Under the pieces are notes generated by a model that saw only the letters and a program-made list of their open reading frames with translations, was not told the origin of the DNA and did not search any database. The position numbers were made by a program, and so were the translations under genes. From Litorivivens sp041624475 (GTDB taxonomy: Bacteria > Pseudomonadota > Gammaproteobacteria > Pseudomonadales > Spongiibacteraceae), in assembly GCF_041624475.1 (NCBI RefSeq), contig NZ_JBFJUX010000016.1, forward strand, positions 1 through 64,000: a stretch of DNA of 64,000 nt. Reading direction: 5' to 3'. Positions 33,214 through 42,640 of this stretch are shown in pieces; position 1 is the first letter of the stretch; each line of letters starts with the position of its first letter.

Positions 33214-35733
33214 TCAGGGTAGCAGATCGAGCTCGCTTTGTATTTGCTCGCGCGTGGCGCGGAGCTGGGAGCGCCCTTGCTTGATACGGCGCTGTCCAAG
33301 CAGATAGACAATGGGCGCGGCAATCAATACAGAGGAGCTGGTTCCGACCACAATGCCAAACAGCATGGGCTGGGCGAAGCTCGCGACTGCGTGTCCGCCG
33401 GCTATGGCCATTGGCAGCAGAGCGACAAAGGTCGTAAGCGACGTAAACACCGTGCGTGTAAGAGTGGCGCTTATGCTGCTATTGAGGAGTTCCAGCAGGG
33501 CTTGATCGGGTTCCGCACGAAGGTTTTCCCGAATGCGGTCAAACACAACTACCTTGTCGTTGATGGAGTAACCGATCAATGCCAGCAGGGCGGCCACTGC
33601 GGTCAGGTTGAACTCAATACCAAACAGGGCGAAAAAGCCCAGGGTTTTGGTCAGGTCGAGGGCAATGGTCAGCGTTGCAGCGAGCGCAAAATGCGATTCA
33701 AAGCGCAGCCACAGATACAGCAGCAGACCGCCGCAGGCAAGGATAATGGCCAGCACGGTGTCTTCGCCAAAACTGGCGCTGATCTTGGGACCGACCTGAT
33801 CAACCCGATCGATACTGGCCGCCGAATGCGTATCGCTAAGCAGAGAACGGATCTGCTCCACGGTGTTGCCGCTGGTCAGTTCAGTCTCGCTGGCGCTATG
33901 GCTTGGCAGCCGCAGCAGATAGCGGTCGCTGCTGTCATCACTGCCAATGCCCTGAACAGCTGCAGAAGCAATGCCGTTGTCGGTGAGCAGTTGGCGTAGC
34001 TCGCCCTGAGTGGAATTAGGTAATTGCAGTTCGATAACCGTGCCACCGCTGAAGTCCACGCCGTAATTGAGGCCGGGGTTTATCACCAGCAGGATGGAGG
34101 CCAGCGATAACACCGCCGAGCCGATTAATCCGGCGCGACGACCTTTCATTAGATTTAACGGTTGGCGCGTTAACCGATCAAGCAAATGCTCTTTTGGCAG
34201 CGGCAAGGGTCTTCTGGGCCTTCCCGCAACTACCGCCTGCATAATCTGGCGTGTAACCGCCACTGAGGTAAACAGCGAGGTCAGCAAACCGATGGCGATG
34301 GTTACCGCAAAACCACGAACTGGTCCGCTGCCGAACAGGAACAGCAGGCTGACGGCGATCAGGGTGGTCAGGTTGGAATCGAGTATGGTTGCGTAGGCGC
34401 GGTCAAAGCCTTCCTGCAGGGCCAGTTGTGCGGATTTACCACGCCGAGTTTCCTCGCGAATGCGCTCGTTGATCAGGATGTTCGCGTCTACCGCCATACC
34501 GATGGTAAGGATCAGACCGGCAATGCCCGGCAGAGTCAGGGTGGCCCCTAGCAGACTGAGGATGCCGAAGATCAGCACCACGTTGATACCGAGGGCGGTA
34601 CAGGCAATCAGGCCCCAGCTGCGGTAGCTCAGTAACATGAAGGCAATCACCAGTCCGGCGCCCAGCAGGCCAGTGCTCAGGCCCATGGCAATGGAGTCGC
34701 TGCCTAGGTCGGGCCCGACTGTACGTTCTTCAATCACATGCAGTTTTGCAGGCAGAGCGCCGGCGCGCAGCATCAGGGCCAGATTGCTGGCTTCGGGCAC
34801 GGTGAAATTGCCGCTGATCTCGCCGTTCGCGCCAATCATTGAGCGAATGACCGGAGCCGTTAAAACGCGATCATCCAGCACAATGGCCAGTGCGCGACCG
34901 ATATTGTCGCCGGTGAGTTTACTGAAAATATTGGCGCCGCGAGAATCCAGTCGAAAGTTGATAACCGGCTGGCCGGATTCGGGGTTAAAGCCGAGCCGGG
35001 CATCACTGATGTGTTCGCCGCTGAGTACCTGTTCCTGTTCCAGTCGGAAACGCTGGCCATCCTCACCCGGCAGGTTTTTGGTCAGCGTGCTGCCGCGCCC
35101 GTCAGCAACCCAGTGAAAGGACATTTTGGCTGTTGTACCCAGAAGCTTTCGAATGGACTGCGGGTTATCCACGCCGGGCAGCTGCACCAGTATGGCGTCG
35201 CTGCCCTGTCGGGTAATGCTCGGTTCCACCAGCCCACTTTCATCCAGGCGCTTGCGCAGAATATCCAGACTGCGTTCGATGGCATCGTCGAGTAACTGGG
35301 CTCTGTGTTCGGGTTTTAAGGTCACCGTTACCTGCGCTGTTTCGCGGTGCACGCGGTAAAATGCTTCCTGTCCCGGTTCTTTAAGGCTGCCAGCCACAAC
35401 TTGAGCCACACTGGCCAGCTCCGATTCAGTGTGAATGACAACGCTCTGCTCGCTGGCCGTAATGCGGTCAACGCGTAGCTTGTTTTCGCGCAGGGTGCGG
35501 CGCAGTGAATCCGCCAATTGCTGGTGGTGTTCGCCCAGTAACTGGCGTTGATCTATTTCCAGCAAGAGGTGAGAGCCGCCGCGCAAATCCAGGCCGAGCT
35601 GGAACGTGTTATTGCGGTACCAGGAGGGCAGTTCATTGCTCAGGCGGTCGGGTATTACATTGGGCAGGGCGCATAACAGGCCCAGCACAACAATCAGGCT
35701 GTAGACGACAGCCCGCATTCGTGACGTTTTCAT
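33214..35733 (-). CDS. secDF: Fused SecD-SecF protein-export membrane protein
   Basis: 839 residues. The SecD half (about 1-505) has the first helix, GLDLRGGSHLLLEID, the P1 head with DSRGANIFSKLTGDN, and the helix block with AGLILTIGMAVDANILINER. The SecF half (about 535-835) starts with GLNYGVDFSGGTVIELQLP and includes IGYSINDKVVVFDRIREN. SecDF uses proton flow to pull proteins through SecYEG. Most gammaproteobacteria have separate secD and secF genes behind yajC; here they are one short gene with no yajC, tgt or queA nearby. It may be a second copy; the rest of the genome would be needed to tell. It is preceded by a small exported protein. Confidence 0.88.
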   Translation of the reverse strand: MKTSRMRAVVYSLIVVLGLLCALPNVIPDRLSNELPSWYRNNTFQLGLDLRGGSHLLLEIDQRQLLGEHHQQLADSLRRTLRENKLRVDRITASEQSVVIHTESELASVAQVVAGSLKEPGQEAFYRVHRETAQVTVTLKPEHRAQLLDDAIERSLDILRKRLDESGLVEPSITRQGSDAILVQLPGVDNPQSIRKLLGTTAKMSFHWVADGRGSTLTKNLPGEDGQRFRLEQEQVLSGEHISDARLGFNPESGQPVINFRLDSRGANIFSKLTGDNIGRALAIVLDDRVLTAPVIRSMIGANGEISGNFTVPEASNLALMLRAGALPAKLHVIEERTVGPDLGSDSIAMGLSTGLLGAGLVIAFMLLSYRSWGLIACTALGINVVLIFGILSLLGATLTLPGIAGLILTIGMAVDANILINERIREETRRGKSAQLALQEGFDRAYATILDSNLTTLIAVSLLFLFGSGPVRGFAVTIAIGLLTSLFTSVAVTRQIMQAVVAGRPRRPLPLPKEHLLDRLTRQPLNLMKGRRAGLIGSAVLSLASILLVINPGLNYGVDFSGGTVIELQLPNSTQGELRQLLTDNGIASAAVQGIGSDDSSDRYLLRLPSHSASETELTSGNTVEQIRSLLSDTHSAASIDRVDQVGPKISASFGEDTVLAIILACGGLLLYLWLRFESHFALAATLTIALDLTKTLGFFALFGIEFNLTAVAALLALIGYSINDKVVVFDRIRENLRAEPDQALLELLNSSISATLTRTVFTSLTTFVALLPMAIAGGHAVASFAQPMLFGIVVGTSSSVLIAAPIVYLLGQRRIKQGRSQLRATREQIQSELDLLP

Positions 35734-35785
35734 AGATTTTCCTCTGTCGGCGCGCCAAATGCAGGCCGGTTAATCGATGGTGTGC

Positions 35786-36133
35786 TTATATCGATCGCGA
35801 GGTTGGGGGGGCGCGACTGGCCGGGCGCCAATGATGCCGGCTGGTGGCAAAGGCCCGAAAAGCCTTGCTGGAGGCGTGGCCAATCTGGCTTGCGGGTGAA
35901 TACGAAACCTCAGAAACGGCTAAAGCGTCGGAGTCATCCTGCTCATCCACACTTGCGGGACGAACCTCGCTGAGCCGGTTGTACAGGCCATCTGCCAGAT
36001 CATGCAGCGTCAGCAGTTGTGAAGGCTGGTCAGGTGCAGTAAAAGGCGCTACAGAATTACCCGCTAAACCGCAGCAAAGCAGCAGTACCAGCGTCAGGCC
36101 GGTTAAACTCCATCGGTGGGCGGGGACAGTCAT
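35786..36133 (-). CDS. Small exported protein upstream of secDF, function unknown
   Basis: 115 residues from ATG 36133. A single hydrophobic segment (WSLTGLTLVLLLCCGLAG) is a signal peptide or anchor, followed by a short acidic, Ser/Pro-rich domain ending in an Arg-rich tail. The frame is open back to 36301, but a promoter at 36150-36193 makes that start unlikely. It is 52 bases before secDF and probably in its operon. No family recognised. Confidence 0.5.
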   Translation of the reverse strand: MTVPAHRWSLTGLTLVLLLCCGLAGNSVAPFTAPDQPSQLLTLHDLADGLYNRLSEVRPASVDEQDDSDALAVSEVSYSPASQIGHASSKAFRAFATSRHHWRPASRAPPTSRSI

Positions 36134-36149
36134 TGCGAACCTGGTAGCT

Positions 36150-36193
36150 TGGCTGGCACGGGCGCGATTATAGCACCGCGCCCGTGCCAGCCA
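36150..36193 (-). promoter_or_regulatory. Extended -10 promoter in the loop of a 17-bp perfect inverted repeat
   Basis: Arms 36150-36166 and 36177-36193 are perfect complements (TGGCTGGCACGGGCGCG and its reverse complement) around a 10-base loop. Read on the minus strand the loop is GTGCTATAAT, an extended -10 box (TG-C-TATAAT). Expected start near 36160, 27 bases before the small protein's ATG at 36133. The arms could also bind a dimeric regulator. Confidence 0.6.
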
Positions 36194-36275
36194 CTGCGAC
36201 ATTTGTGTTGCTTTTAACGAAACGAAGTCGCTCACACAGCTCTCTCGGGAGCAGGGCGGCGTTTGGATGTAATGG

Positions 36276-37493
36276 CTAATAGCCCACCACAAAACTCGCA
36301 ATGGTTGTCGCGCTGCCGCCCAGGTTCAAAGTCTGCGCTCGCTTTACCCCTTCAATCTGCGCGGCGCCGGCTGTCCCGGTCACCTGTCGCGCGGCATCGG
36401 CCAGCATACGAATACCGGTTGCCCCTACTGGGTGTCCCTGTCCCATCAAACCGCCGCCGGGATTGATCGGTATGCTGCCGTTGCGGGTAATACGGCCATC
36501 TTCTATTGCCTGCCAGCTCTGGCCCGGGGCGGTAATGCCAAAGTGATCGATGGCCATGTATTCCGTGATCGTGAAGCAGTCGTGGGTTTCGATGATATCG
36601 ATCAGGCCGGTATTGGGCAGGCCGGCGCGGTGCTGTGCGTCGGAGATGGCTTTGGCGACGTGGGGAAAAATCAGGGGTTCATCGGCGCTTAGAGCCAGTT
36701 TGTCTTTCTGGCGTAAGGTGGCGGTGGTGTGGCCCCAGCCGAGAATACGTGGCAGCGTTTCCGGATCGGCCCCCAGCTCTCTGGCCTTGTCGGCGCTGAC
36801 GAGTAAGACCGCGGCAGCGCCGTCAGTAAAGCCGGCGCAGTCGTTGCGCCGCAGTCGTCCCTCTACTAAGGGGTTGCGCGCGTCGTCGGCGTCGAAGCTG
36901 CCTTCGGCGAATTGCCAGTCGCGGGTTTGGGCACGGGGATTGTCTTTGGCGTTGCTGAAATTGATTTTGCCGATCTCGCGCATGGCGGCTTCGTTCAAAC
37001 CGTAGCGCCGCTCATATTCGCCCGCGAGACCTTCGAACATCCACGGCCAGCAGAAAGTGGCGGCTTCGGATTCCTCACCCGCCAGGGCCGCGACGGCCAT
37101 ATGTTTGGCGGCCTGTTCGCCGCTCAAGTGGCGTTCCTGTTCCACACCCAGCGCCAGCACACAGTCGTAGCGGCCGGCTTCGATCTCCGTCATGGCTGCC
37201 AATACAGCCATGCTGCCCGAGGCGCAGGCGGCCTCGTGGCGGGAAATGGGCAGGCCGTGCAGGGCAGGGTCAACGGAAGCCAGCACGCCCCCCAGTTGTC
37301 CCTGACCATTGGTCAGCTCCGCCATAAAATTGCCGACGTGAGCTGACTGAATTGCCGATGCAGGAATGCGCGCGTGCTCAAGCACTTCTTCCAGTGCTGC
37401 GCCCATGATGGCCGAGAGGCCTTTGTCTTCGCGGCCCCAGTGCCGGGCAAAGTCGGTTTGCGACCAGCCGAGAATAAATACGTCCTTGCTCAT
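36276..37493 (-). CDS. SCP-x/lipid-transfer-type thiolase (acetyl-CoA acetyltransferase-like)
   Basis: 405 residues from ATG 37493 (GGAG 6 bases upstream). Thiolase fold with nucleophile Cys in HEAACASGSMA, HDCF in place of NEAF (IETHDCFTITEY), and the His loop GGGLMGQGHPVGATG; these are hallmarks of the SCP2/SCP-x-like subfamily. Likely cleaves a branched or sterol-like 3-ketoacyl-CoA. Last gene of a four-gene minus-strand operon with a CoA ligase, a nitronate monooxygenase and a TonB receptor. Confidence 0.85.
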   Translation of the reverse strand: MSKDVFILGWSQTDFARHWGREDKGLSAIMGAALEEVLEHARIPASAIQSAHVGNFMAELTNGQGQLGGVLASVDPALHGLPISRHEAACASGSMAVLAAMTEIEAGRYDCVLALGVEQERHLSGEQAAKHMAVAALAGEESEAATFCWPWMFEGLAGEYERRYGLNEAAMREIGKINFSNAKDNPRAQTRDWQFAEGSFDADDARNPLVEGRLRRNDCAGFTDGAAAVLLVSADKARELGADPETLPRILGWGHTTATLRQKDKLALSADEPLIFPHVAKAISDAQHRAGLPNTGLIDIIETHDCFTITEYMAIDHFGITAPGQSWQAIEDGRITRNGSIPINPGGGLMGQGHPVGATGIRMLADAARQVTGTAGAAQIEGVKRAQTLNLGGSATTIASFVVGY

Positions 37494-37521
37494 TCTGTTC
37501 TCCGTCTTTCCCAAGCAGCCC

Positions 37522-39978
37522 TTACCAGCGATAGGTAAACTGCGCTGCTATATTGCGTGGCCTTTCGATAAAGGCGTAGTGGCCGATGGCACCAAACACA
37601 CTGTTGGCCAGTGACATGCTGTTGGCGTAGGTGATGATCACCTCGTCGGTCAGGTTCTTGCCAATCAGCGCAAACTCCCAGCCTGCTGCTTCGTCGGCAA
37701 GGGCCGCCCGCAGATTCAGTTTGTAGTAGGCATCCTGCAGCAAACGCGGGTCAAGATCCTGTGTCGGATTGTATTCCCCGGAAAACACCACATCAAAGGC
37801 GCCGCGCACAGTGAGCCCGTTAGCTAGCGGATTTTCATAGGCCAGCGACAGATTGCCGGAGTAGTCCGCTACGTACTGGTTGGTTTTGCCGGTAAAGTCG
37901 CACAGACCGTCGCCGTCCGGATCAGGCTGCTGCTGAAAGCACTGGCCGTTCTCAAATTTGGTGAATTCAAAATCCAGTAGGGCCAAGGCTCCGCTCAGGG
38001 TGAGGCTGTCGGTCAGAGCGACGCGCCCGTCGACTTCGATGCCCATGGTGCGGGCAGCACCGGCATTGCCCACGTTAAAACCCAGAGTGCCATCAAAAAT
38101 ACTGACCTGCAGATCGTCATACTCGGTTATAAAGGCAGTAGCGTTCAGGTCGGCGCGGCCATCCCACAGGGTACTTTTGCTGCCAAGCTCCAGGGTAATG
38201 GCTTCTTCCTCTTCGAACTCAAAGGAACCGATAAACTGCTCGCTGGGATCGTCGCCGTAGTTGGGGTTGTGCGGCGCCGGGTCATCGGCGGCGGGAGATT
38301 GGTTGGATCGCGCATCAAAACCGCCCGACTTGAAGCCCTGACTCAGAGTCGCGAAGAGCATGGTGCTGTCGAATTCGTATTGCAGAGTAAACAAGGGTGA
38401 GATATTGGTCGAAGAGCGGCTGCCTTCGAGATCCTGCTCTTCAACCGAGAGCACCTTTGCCAATACGGTGCGAACTTCCTGCGGGTCCAGCTGGCTGCCG
38501 TCGTTGGTCAGTTTAATGGAGCGACTGCCGTCCTTGGTTTCGTACGACAGCCGCGCGCCGAAGGTGGCACGCAGGTTGTGGCTCCAGTGCCAGGTTCCCT
38601 GAAAGAAAACAGACCACAGCTCGGTGTCGGTCGTAAATTCACGTGGGGTGCGCAACTTGCGCAAGTGTTCACCGGCATCGCCCACGCCCGCTGCACCGCC
38701 AAACACATCTCCATCGGCTGGCCGGTCGCCTAGATCGCCACCAGCTGCGGCGTCGGCCACGTTCAGAAGTTCGGGTAAAATGGTGCTGTCTATGCGCACG
38801 GAATCAAAATAATCCAGATCGCTTTTTTGAAAGTAACCGCCGGCGATGTATTCAAAATTGTCGCCCAACGGAGATACCCAGCGGAATTCCTGGCTGAACT
38901 GTGAATACTCCTCCTGCAGCAAGGCATCAAAAACTTCGGCGCCGGTAAAATCCACATCGGCTACTTCTTCAAATTCGTAGGCCATAAACCCCGTGATAAA
39001 CGTCAGTACGTGGCCGTTGAGGTCGTAGTCCGCCTTGAGGGTGAGGTTGCGGGTATCGTTGTGGCTGTAATCGCCGTTGGAAGAGCGTTTGTAGTCCTGA
39101 AAGTTGTTTAGCACCGACTCATCGGCGTCGATATTCAGCACGCCGGGTATCTGTGTATCGTTGAGTATTTCAGCATAGGTGCGACCGGCGAACAGCAGGT
39201 TGGAGGAGTTCGATGGCACATCCGTTACCACCTCTACTTGCCGGCCGGTGACGTCGAACTTGCCGGCCTCAAGTTTGGTCAGGATTTGCAGCCGGTCGGA
39301 TGCGGCCCAGTCAATCAGCAAGCGGGCCGTGACTTCATCGCGAGCCGGCTCATCGCGATTCAGGGTCAGATTTTCAATATAGCCGTCCAGCTGGCGATAG
39401 CGTCCGGCAAAGCGCACGCCTACGGTATCACTGAGCGGCCCGGACAGAACCAGATCGATCACTTCCTCACCGTGATCCGGTTCATAGAGCAGAGAGACCT
39501 TGCCCTCGCTTTCCTCGCCGGGGCGCCGCGAGTGCAGGCTGACAGCGCCGGCAATGCTATTTTTGCCGTACAGAATATTCTGCGGGCCGCGCAGCACCTC
39601 CACCCGTTCGAGGTCGAGAAAGGGAGCCCGGGAAAGCTGTGCGCGGCCGTAGTAGATACCATCGAAGTACATGCCCACGGATTGCTCAAAACCCTGATTA
39701 ATCCCACTGCCCAAACCGCGAATGTAAATGTTGGTGCCGATCCCGGTTTCCGACATGGTGAAATTGGGGATGTAGGCCTGCAGGTTTTCGATCTTGTCGA
39801 TACCGGCTTCCTGTATTTTGTTGCCGCCCATGGCGCTCACCGATACCGGCACATCCTGCAGGCTTTGGGTGCGCAGCTGGGCAGTAACAATTACTTCCTC
39901 CAGGATTGGAGAGTTGGCGTGCACAGTGGCACTGCCCAGCAGAACCAAAAGGGTGGCAGTAGTTTGGCGACGGTTCAT
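37522..39978 (-). CDS. TonB-dependent outer-membrane receptor
   Basis: 818 residues. Signal peptide (LLVLLGSATVHA), TonB-box-like LEEVIVTAQ, plug domain with QDVPVSVSAM, IENLQAYIPNF, RGLGSG, ERVEVLRGPQNILYGKNSIAG, then a 22-strand barrel ending in the aromatic QFTYRW. It is the type abundant in marine gammaproteobacteria for uptake of hydrophobic or unknown organics rather than siderophores. Its place between a nitronate monooxygenase (2-base gap) and a thiolase suggests it imports the compound these enzymes degrade. Confidence 0.9.
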   Translation of the reverse strand: MNRRQTTATLLVLLGSATVHANSPILEEVIVTAQLRTQSLQDVPVSVSAMGGNKIQEAGIDKIENLQAYIPNFTMSETGIGTNIYIRGLGSGINQGFEQSVGMYFDGIYYGRAQLSRAPFLDLERVEVLRGPQNILYGKNSIAGAVSLHSRRPGEESEGKVSLLYEPDHGEEVIDLVLSGPLSDTVGVRFAGRYRQLDGYIENLTLNRDEPARDEVTARLLIDWAASDRLQILTKLEAGKFDVTGRQVEVVTDVPSNSSNLLFAGRTYAEILNDTQIPGVLNIDADESVLNNFQDYKRSSNGDYSHNDTRNLTLKADYDLNGHVLTFITGFMAYEFEEVADVDFTGAEVFDALLQEEYSQFSQEFRWVSPLGDNFEYIAGGYFQKSDLDYFDSVRIDSTILPELLNVADAAAGGDLGDRPADGDVFGGAAGVGDAGEHLRKLRTPREFTTDTELWSVFFQGTWHWSHNLRATFGARLSYETKDGSRSIKLTNDGSQLDPQEVRTVLAKVLSVEEQDLEGSRSSTNISPLFTLQYEFDSTMLFATLSQGFKSGGFDARSNQSPAADDPAPHNPNYGDDPSEQFIGSFEFEEEEAITLELGSKSTLWDGRADLNATAFITEYDDLQVSIFDGTLGFNVGNAGAARTMGIEVDGRVALTDSLTLSGALALLDFEFTKFENGQCFQQQPDPDGDGLCDFTGKTNQYVADYSGNLSLAYENPLANGLTVRGAFDVVFSGEYNPTQDLDPRLLQDAYYKLNLRAALADEAAGWEFALIGKNLTDEVIITYANSMSLANSVFGAIGHYAFIERPRNIAAQFTYRW

Positions 39979-39980
39979 TA

Positions 39981-40901
39981 TTATTTTCCTCCGCGACCTG
40001 TTGTGTACTGTTCTGACAATTCGTCAACGATTTCCTGTATGGACTGCAGCTGCTTGACTGGTCCGACAGACTGCCCTGCAGCCCAGATATCTTTCCAGCG
40101 CTTGGCGTCTACACTGGCGCTTACATCCATCTGTGCCTTTTGGGGCATGTTGCTCGGATCAAGCCCGGCGCTCTGCAGGGAGGCGCGCAACCAGTTGGCA
40201 GCTACGCCGGTAATGGCGTCTGAGCAGACAATGTCATCCACACTGCTGTCGATAACCATCTGCTTGTAGCCATCGGCCGCCATGCTTTCGCGGCTGGCCA
40301 GAAAACGCGTACCTAAATAGGCAAGATCTACCCCGAGCGCCTGTGTGGCGCGAATGCCGCGACCGCTGGCTATGCCGCCGCCGAGAATCAAAGGGCCACC
40401 CCAGAACTCTCTCACGGCATCTACAAAGGCAAAGGGACTGAGCGGGCCCGTGTGGCCGCCGGCCCCGGAGCAGACCAGTACCAGCCCATCGACGCCGGCA
40501 TCCACCGCCTTGCGGGCAAAGGTTGGGCTGATGACATCGGCGAATACCAGCGAGCCGGCTTTATGGGCCTGTTCGATAATATGTTTGGGGCTACCCAGTG
40601 CGGTCACGATCAGGTCAGGCTGGTAGTGCAGCAGCAATTCCAGGTCCGCATCCCGGCGCTGGAAGGTAGGGTGCACGATCAGGTTGGCTGCCCAAGGTTT
40701 TTCCCCACAGCCCTTTTTTATGGTGTCCAGCCAGTCTTTAAGCTGCTCGCCGGTGCGTGCATTCTGAGTGGGAAAAGAGCCCATAATGCCGGCATTGGCT
40801 GCGGCAATAACCATCTCCGGCCCGGAGATCAGGAACATCGGTGCCTGTACAACAGGTAGAGTGAGGCGCGAGCACAGCGCTTCAAAACGGGACGGGCTCA
40901 T
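39981..40901 (-). CDS. Nitronate monooxygenase / enoyl reductase-like flavoprotein
   Basis: 306 residues of the NMO (2-nitropropane dioxygenase, FabK-like) family: LTLPVVQAPMFLISGPEMV, AAANAGIMGSFP, DLIVTALGSPKHI, VDGLVLVCSGAGGHTG, GGGIASGRGIRATQALGVDLAYLGTRF. An FMN-dependent TIM barrel. True nitronate oxidation is not implied; many relatives are uncharacterised. It overlaps the upstream CoA-ligase gene by four bases. Confidence 0.85.
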   Translation of the reverse strand: MSPSRFEALCSRLTLPVVQAPMFLISGPEMVIAAANAGIMGSFPTQNARTGEQLKDWLDTIKKGCGEKPWAANLIVHPTFQRRDADLELLLHYQPDLIVTALGSPKHIIEQAHKAGSLVFADVISPTFARKAVDAGVDGLVLVCSGAGGHTGPLSPFAFVDAVREFWGGPLILGGGIASGRGIRATQALGVDLAYLGTRFLASRESMAADGYKQMVIDSSVDDIVCSDAITGVAANWLRASLQSAGLDPSNMPQKAQMDVSASVDAKRWKDIWAAGQSVGPVKQLQSIQEIVDELSEQYTTGRGGK

Positions 40902-42517
40902 CCTTCGCTACACTCCAAATCTTTAGCCAATTCGTGGCGCAATACTTTACCGAGTGGGTTGCGGGGCAGAGCCTCGATCGCGACCACTTTTTCCGGCCAT
41001 TTGAACTTTGCCAGCCCGCAGTTTTCCAGATGCGAGCTGAGATCTTCTACCGAGACGGGTTGGTCACTGACGACGAATGCGGCGATACGCTGGCCGAGAT
41101 GTTCATCGGGGTAGGGCGCAACGGCGGCTTCCTGTATCGACGGGTGCCCCGCCAGCAGCTGATCGATTTCTTCCGGTGAGATTTTCATACCGCCGCGCAC
41201 GATCAGGTCTTTGCAACGGCCAACGAAACGGTAAAAGGCATCGTTTTCACCGGTTATTTCAAACAGGTCGCCGGTGCGGAAATAGCCCTCGCTGTCAAAC
41301 AGTGCGGCATTGGCCTCGCTACTGTGCCAGTAACCTTCAAATACGGTATCGCCTTTGATCACCAGCTCCCCCGGTTGACCGGCTCGATCGATAACCTCGC
41401 CGCTGTCCACATCGAGCAGGCGGGTATGAAAAACCTCGGCAATGCGGTTGTGCCACTTAAGGTTGGGTGCGCCAAAGCGTGGAAACAGACTGGCGCGCGC
41501 CTGTGGGTCTGGAACATCTATGACGTCTGAAACCAGGCAGCAGCCCTCGTTGGAGCCGAACATATTTACCACGTCTACGCCGAGCTTTTCCTTGAAACCG
41601 GAAATCATGGAGGGCGCCAGTGGTGCACTGCCGGACCCGATGACCTTAAGACTGGACAGGTCGCGACTGTTCATCAGCTCCGGCTTGGCCAGCAGGAGGG
41701 AAAGCAGGGCCGGCGGCGCTACGGTGTAGAGCGCCTTTTCCTCTTCAATCTGTTGCAGGAAAACCGGTAGGTCCAGCGGGTGGTGCAAGGCGAGTTTGCC
41801 GTGTACCGAAAGCCAGTACACCAGAAACACGCTGATGGCTGCCATGTTCACCATGGGGAAGGGCGCAACCATCGCCGCGCCTTTCGGCAGCGCGGTCGCG
41901 TCTTCAAAGGCAGGAATCATGGCCAGCCAGTGGCGGTGGCGGCGGGGCACGCCCTTGGGGGTGCCGGTGGTGCCCGAGGTCCAGCACAGTGTGAACAGGG
42001 CTTCGCGGTCGGGTACAGGAAGCTCTGTCAGCTCACCGCTTGCCAGCGATGTATCAAGCGCAATCCAGCCGTCGGTGTTGCTATCAATACTGAATTTCAG
42101 GGTGCTCTTTGGTGTTAAGCCTTCAAAATGCGCCTGCAGGTTTTCGTCTTTAAAGCGACTGCAACTCACCACCGCCCGGGGGTGGGTGCTGTCGATAATC
42201 ATGCGCAATTCGTGGGATTGGTACTGCACTGGCGCGGGGGAAATGATTAAACCAAGTCGCGCTGCCGCGAGATACAGAAGGGGCAGCTCCACGATGTTAG
42301 GTAATTGCACCAACACAATATCGCCGGCGCGCAGACCGCTGTCGTGAAATTGCGCGGCGATACCCAGCGCAGCCTGCTGTGCCTCGCTGAAGTTGAGGCG
42401 CTGTGCCGGTGTGCCGCAGAGAGCCGCCCGGTTGGGTGGGTCCAACAGGGCTTCCTGCTGCGGAGCGGCGCTAACAGCCTGCTGAAACAGTTGCCAGAGT
42501 GAAGAGACCTCGGCCAT
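40898..42517 (-). CDS. AMP-binding acyl/aryl-CoA ligase
   Basis: 539 residues of the ANL adenylating superfamily. Motif A3 LCWTSGTTGTPKGVPRRH, A5-like FGSNEGCC, A7 EGYFRTGDLF, A8 FVGRCKDLIVRGGMKISPEEI, and the C-terminal catalytic Lys in LPRNPLGKVLRHEL. Activates a carboxylic acid to its CoA thioester; substrate unknown. First gene of the minus-strand operon, divergent from the carotenoid oxygenase gene. Confidence 0.88.
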   Translation of the reverse strand: MAEVSSLWQLFQQAVSAAPQQEALLDPPNRAALCGTPAQRLNFSEAQQAALGIAAQFHDSGLRAGDIVLVQLPNIVELPLLYLAAARLGLIISPAPVQYQSHELRMIIDSTHPRAVVSCSRFKDENLQAHFEGLTPKSTLKFSIDSNTDGWIALDTSLASGELTELPVPDREALFTLCWTSGTTGTPKGVPRRHRHWLAMIPAFEDATALPKGAAMVAPFPMVNMAAISVFLVYWLSVHGKLALHHPLDLPVFLQQIEEEKALYTVAPPALLSLLLAKPELMNSRDLSSLKVIGSGSAPLAPSMISGFKEKLGVDVVNMFGSNEGCCLVSDVIDVPDPQARASLFPRFGAPNLKWHNRIAEVFHTRLLDVDSGEVIDRAGQPGELVIKGDTVFEGYWHSSEANAALFDSEGYFRTGDLFEITGENDAFYRFVGRCKDLIVRGGMKISPEEIDQLLAGHPSIQEAAVAPYPDEHLGQRIAAFVVSDQPVSVEDLSSHLENCGLAKFKWPEKVVAIEALPRNPLGKVLRHELAKDLECSEG

Positions 42518-42532
42518 TGTCTTTATTCTCCC

Positions 42533-42600
42533 TGCATTACAGGTGGCTATTGACAGTTGTCTTTTGGGTTCTACAATGAAATCCTACGCTTGCATTACAG
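42533..42600. repeat. Direct repeat TGCATTACAG flanking the divergent promoter
   Basis: TGCATTACAG occurs at 42533-42542 and again at 42591-42600, 58 bp apart start to start, in the 123-bp gap between the two divergent operons. They flank the plus-strand promoter at 42550-42577. They are candidate operator copies, perhaps for the tandem HxlR regulator at 47374. Confidence 0.5.
42550..42577 (+). promoter_or_regulatory. Sigma-70-type promoter of the carotenoid-oxygenase operon
   Basis: TTGACA (42550-42555), 16-base spacer, TACAAT (42572-42577). Expected start near 42584, about 57 bases before the ATG at 42641. The -35 box overlaps a small inverted repeat (GACA-GT-TGTC). Confidence 0.6.
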
Positions 42601-42640
42601 AACCTGTCAACAGAAGCTGCTTAACGCACCGGAGAATGCC

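Noticed and set aside
39238..40269. Long plus-strand open frame opposite the TonB receptor and nitronate monooxygenase genes
   Set aside because: It is a shadow: both minus-strand genes have clear family motifs over the whole stretch, and the plus-strand translation resembles nothing.
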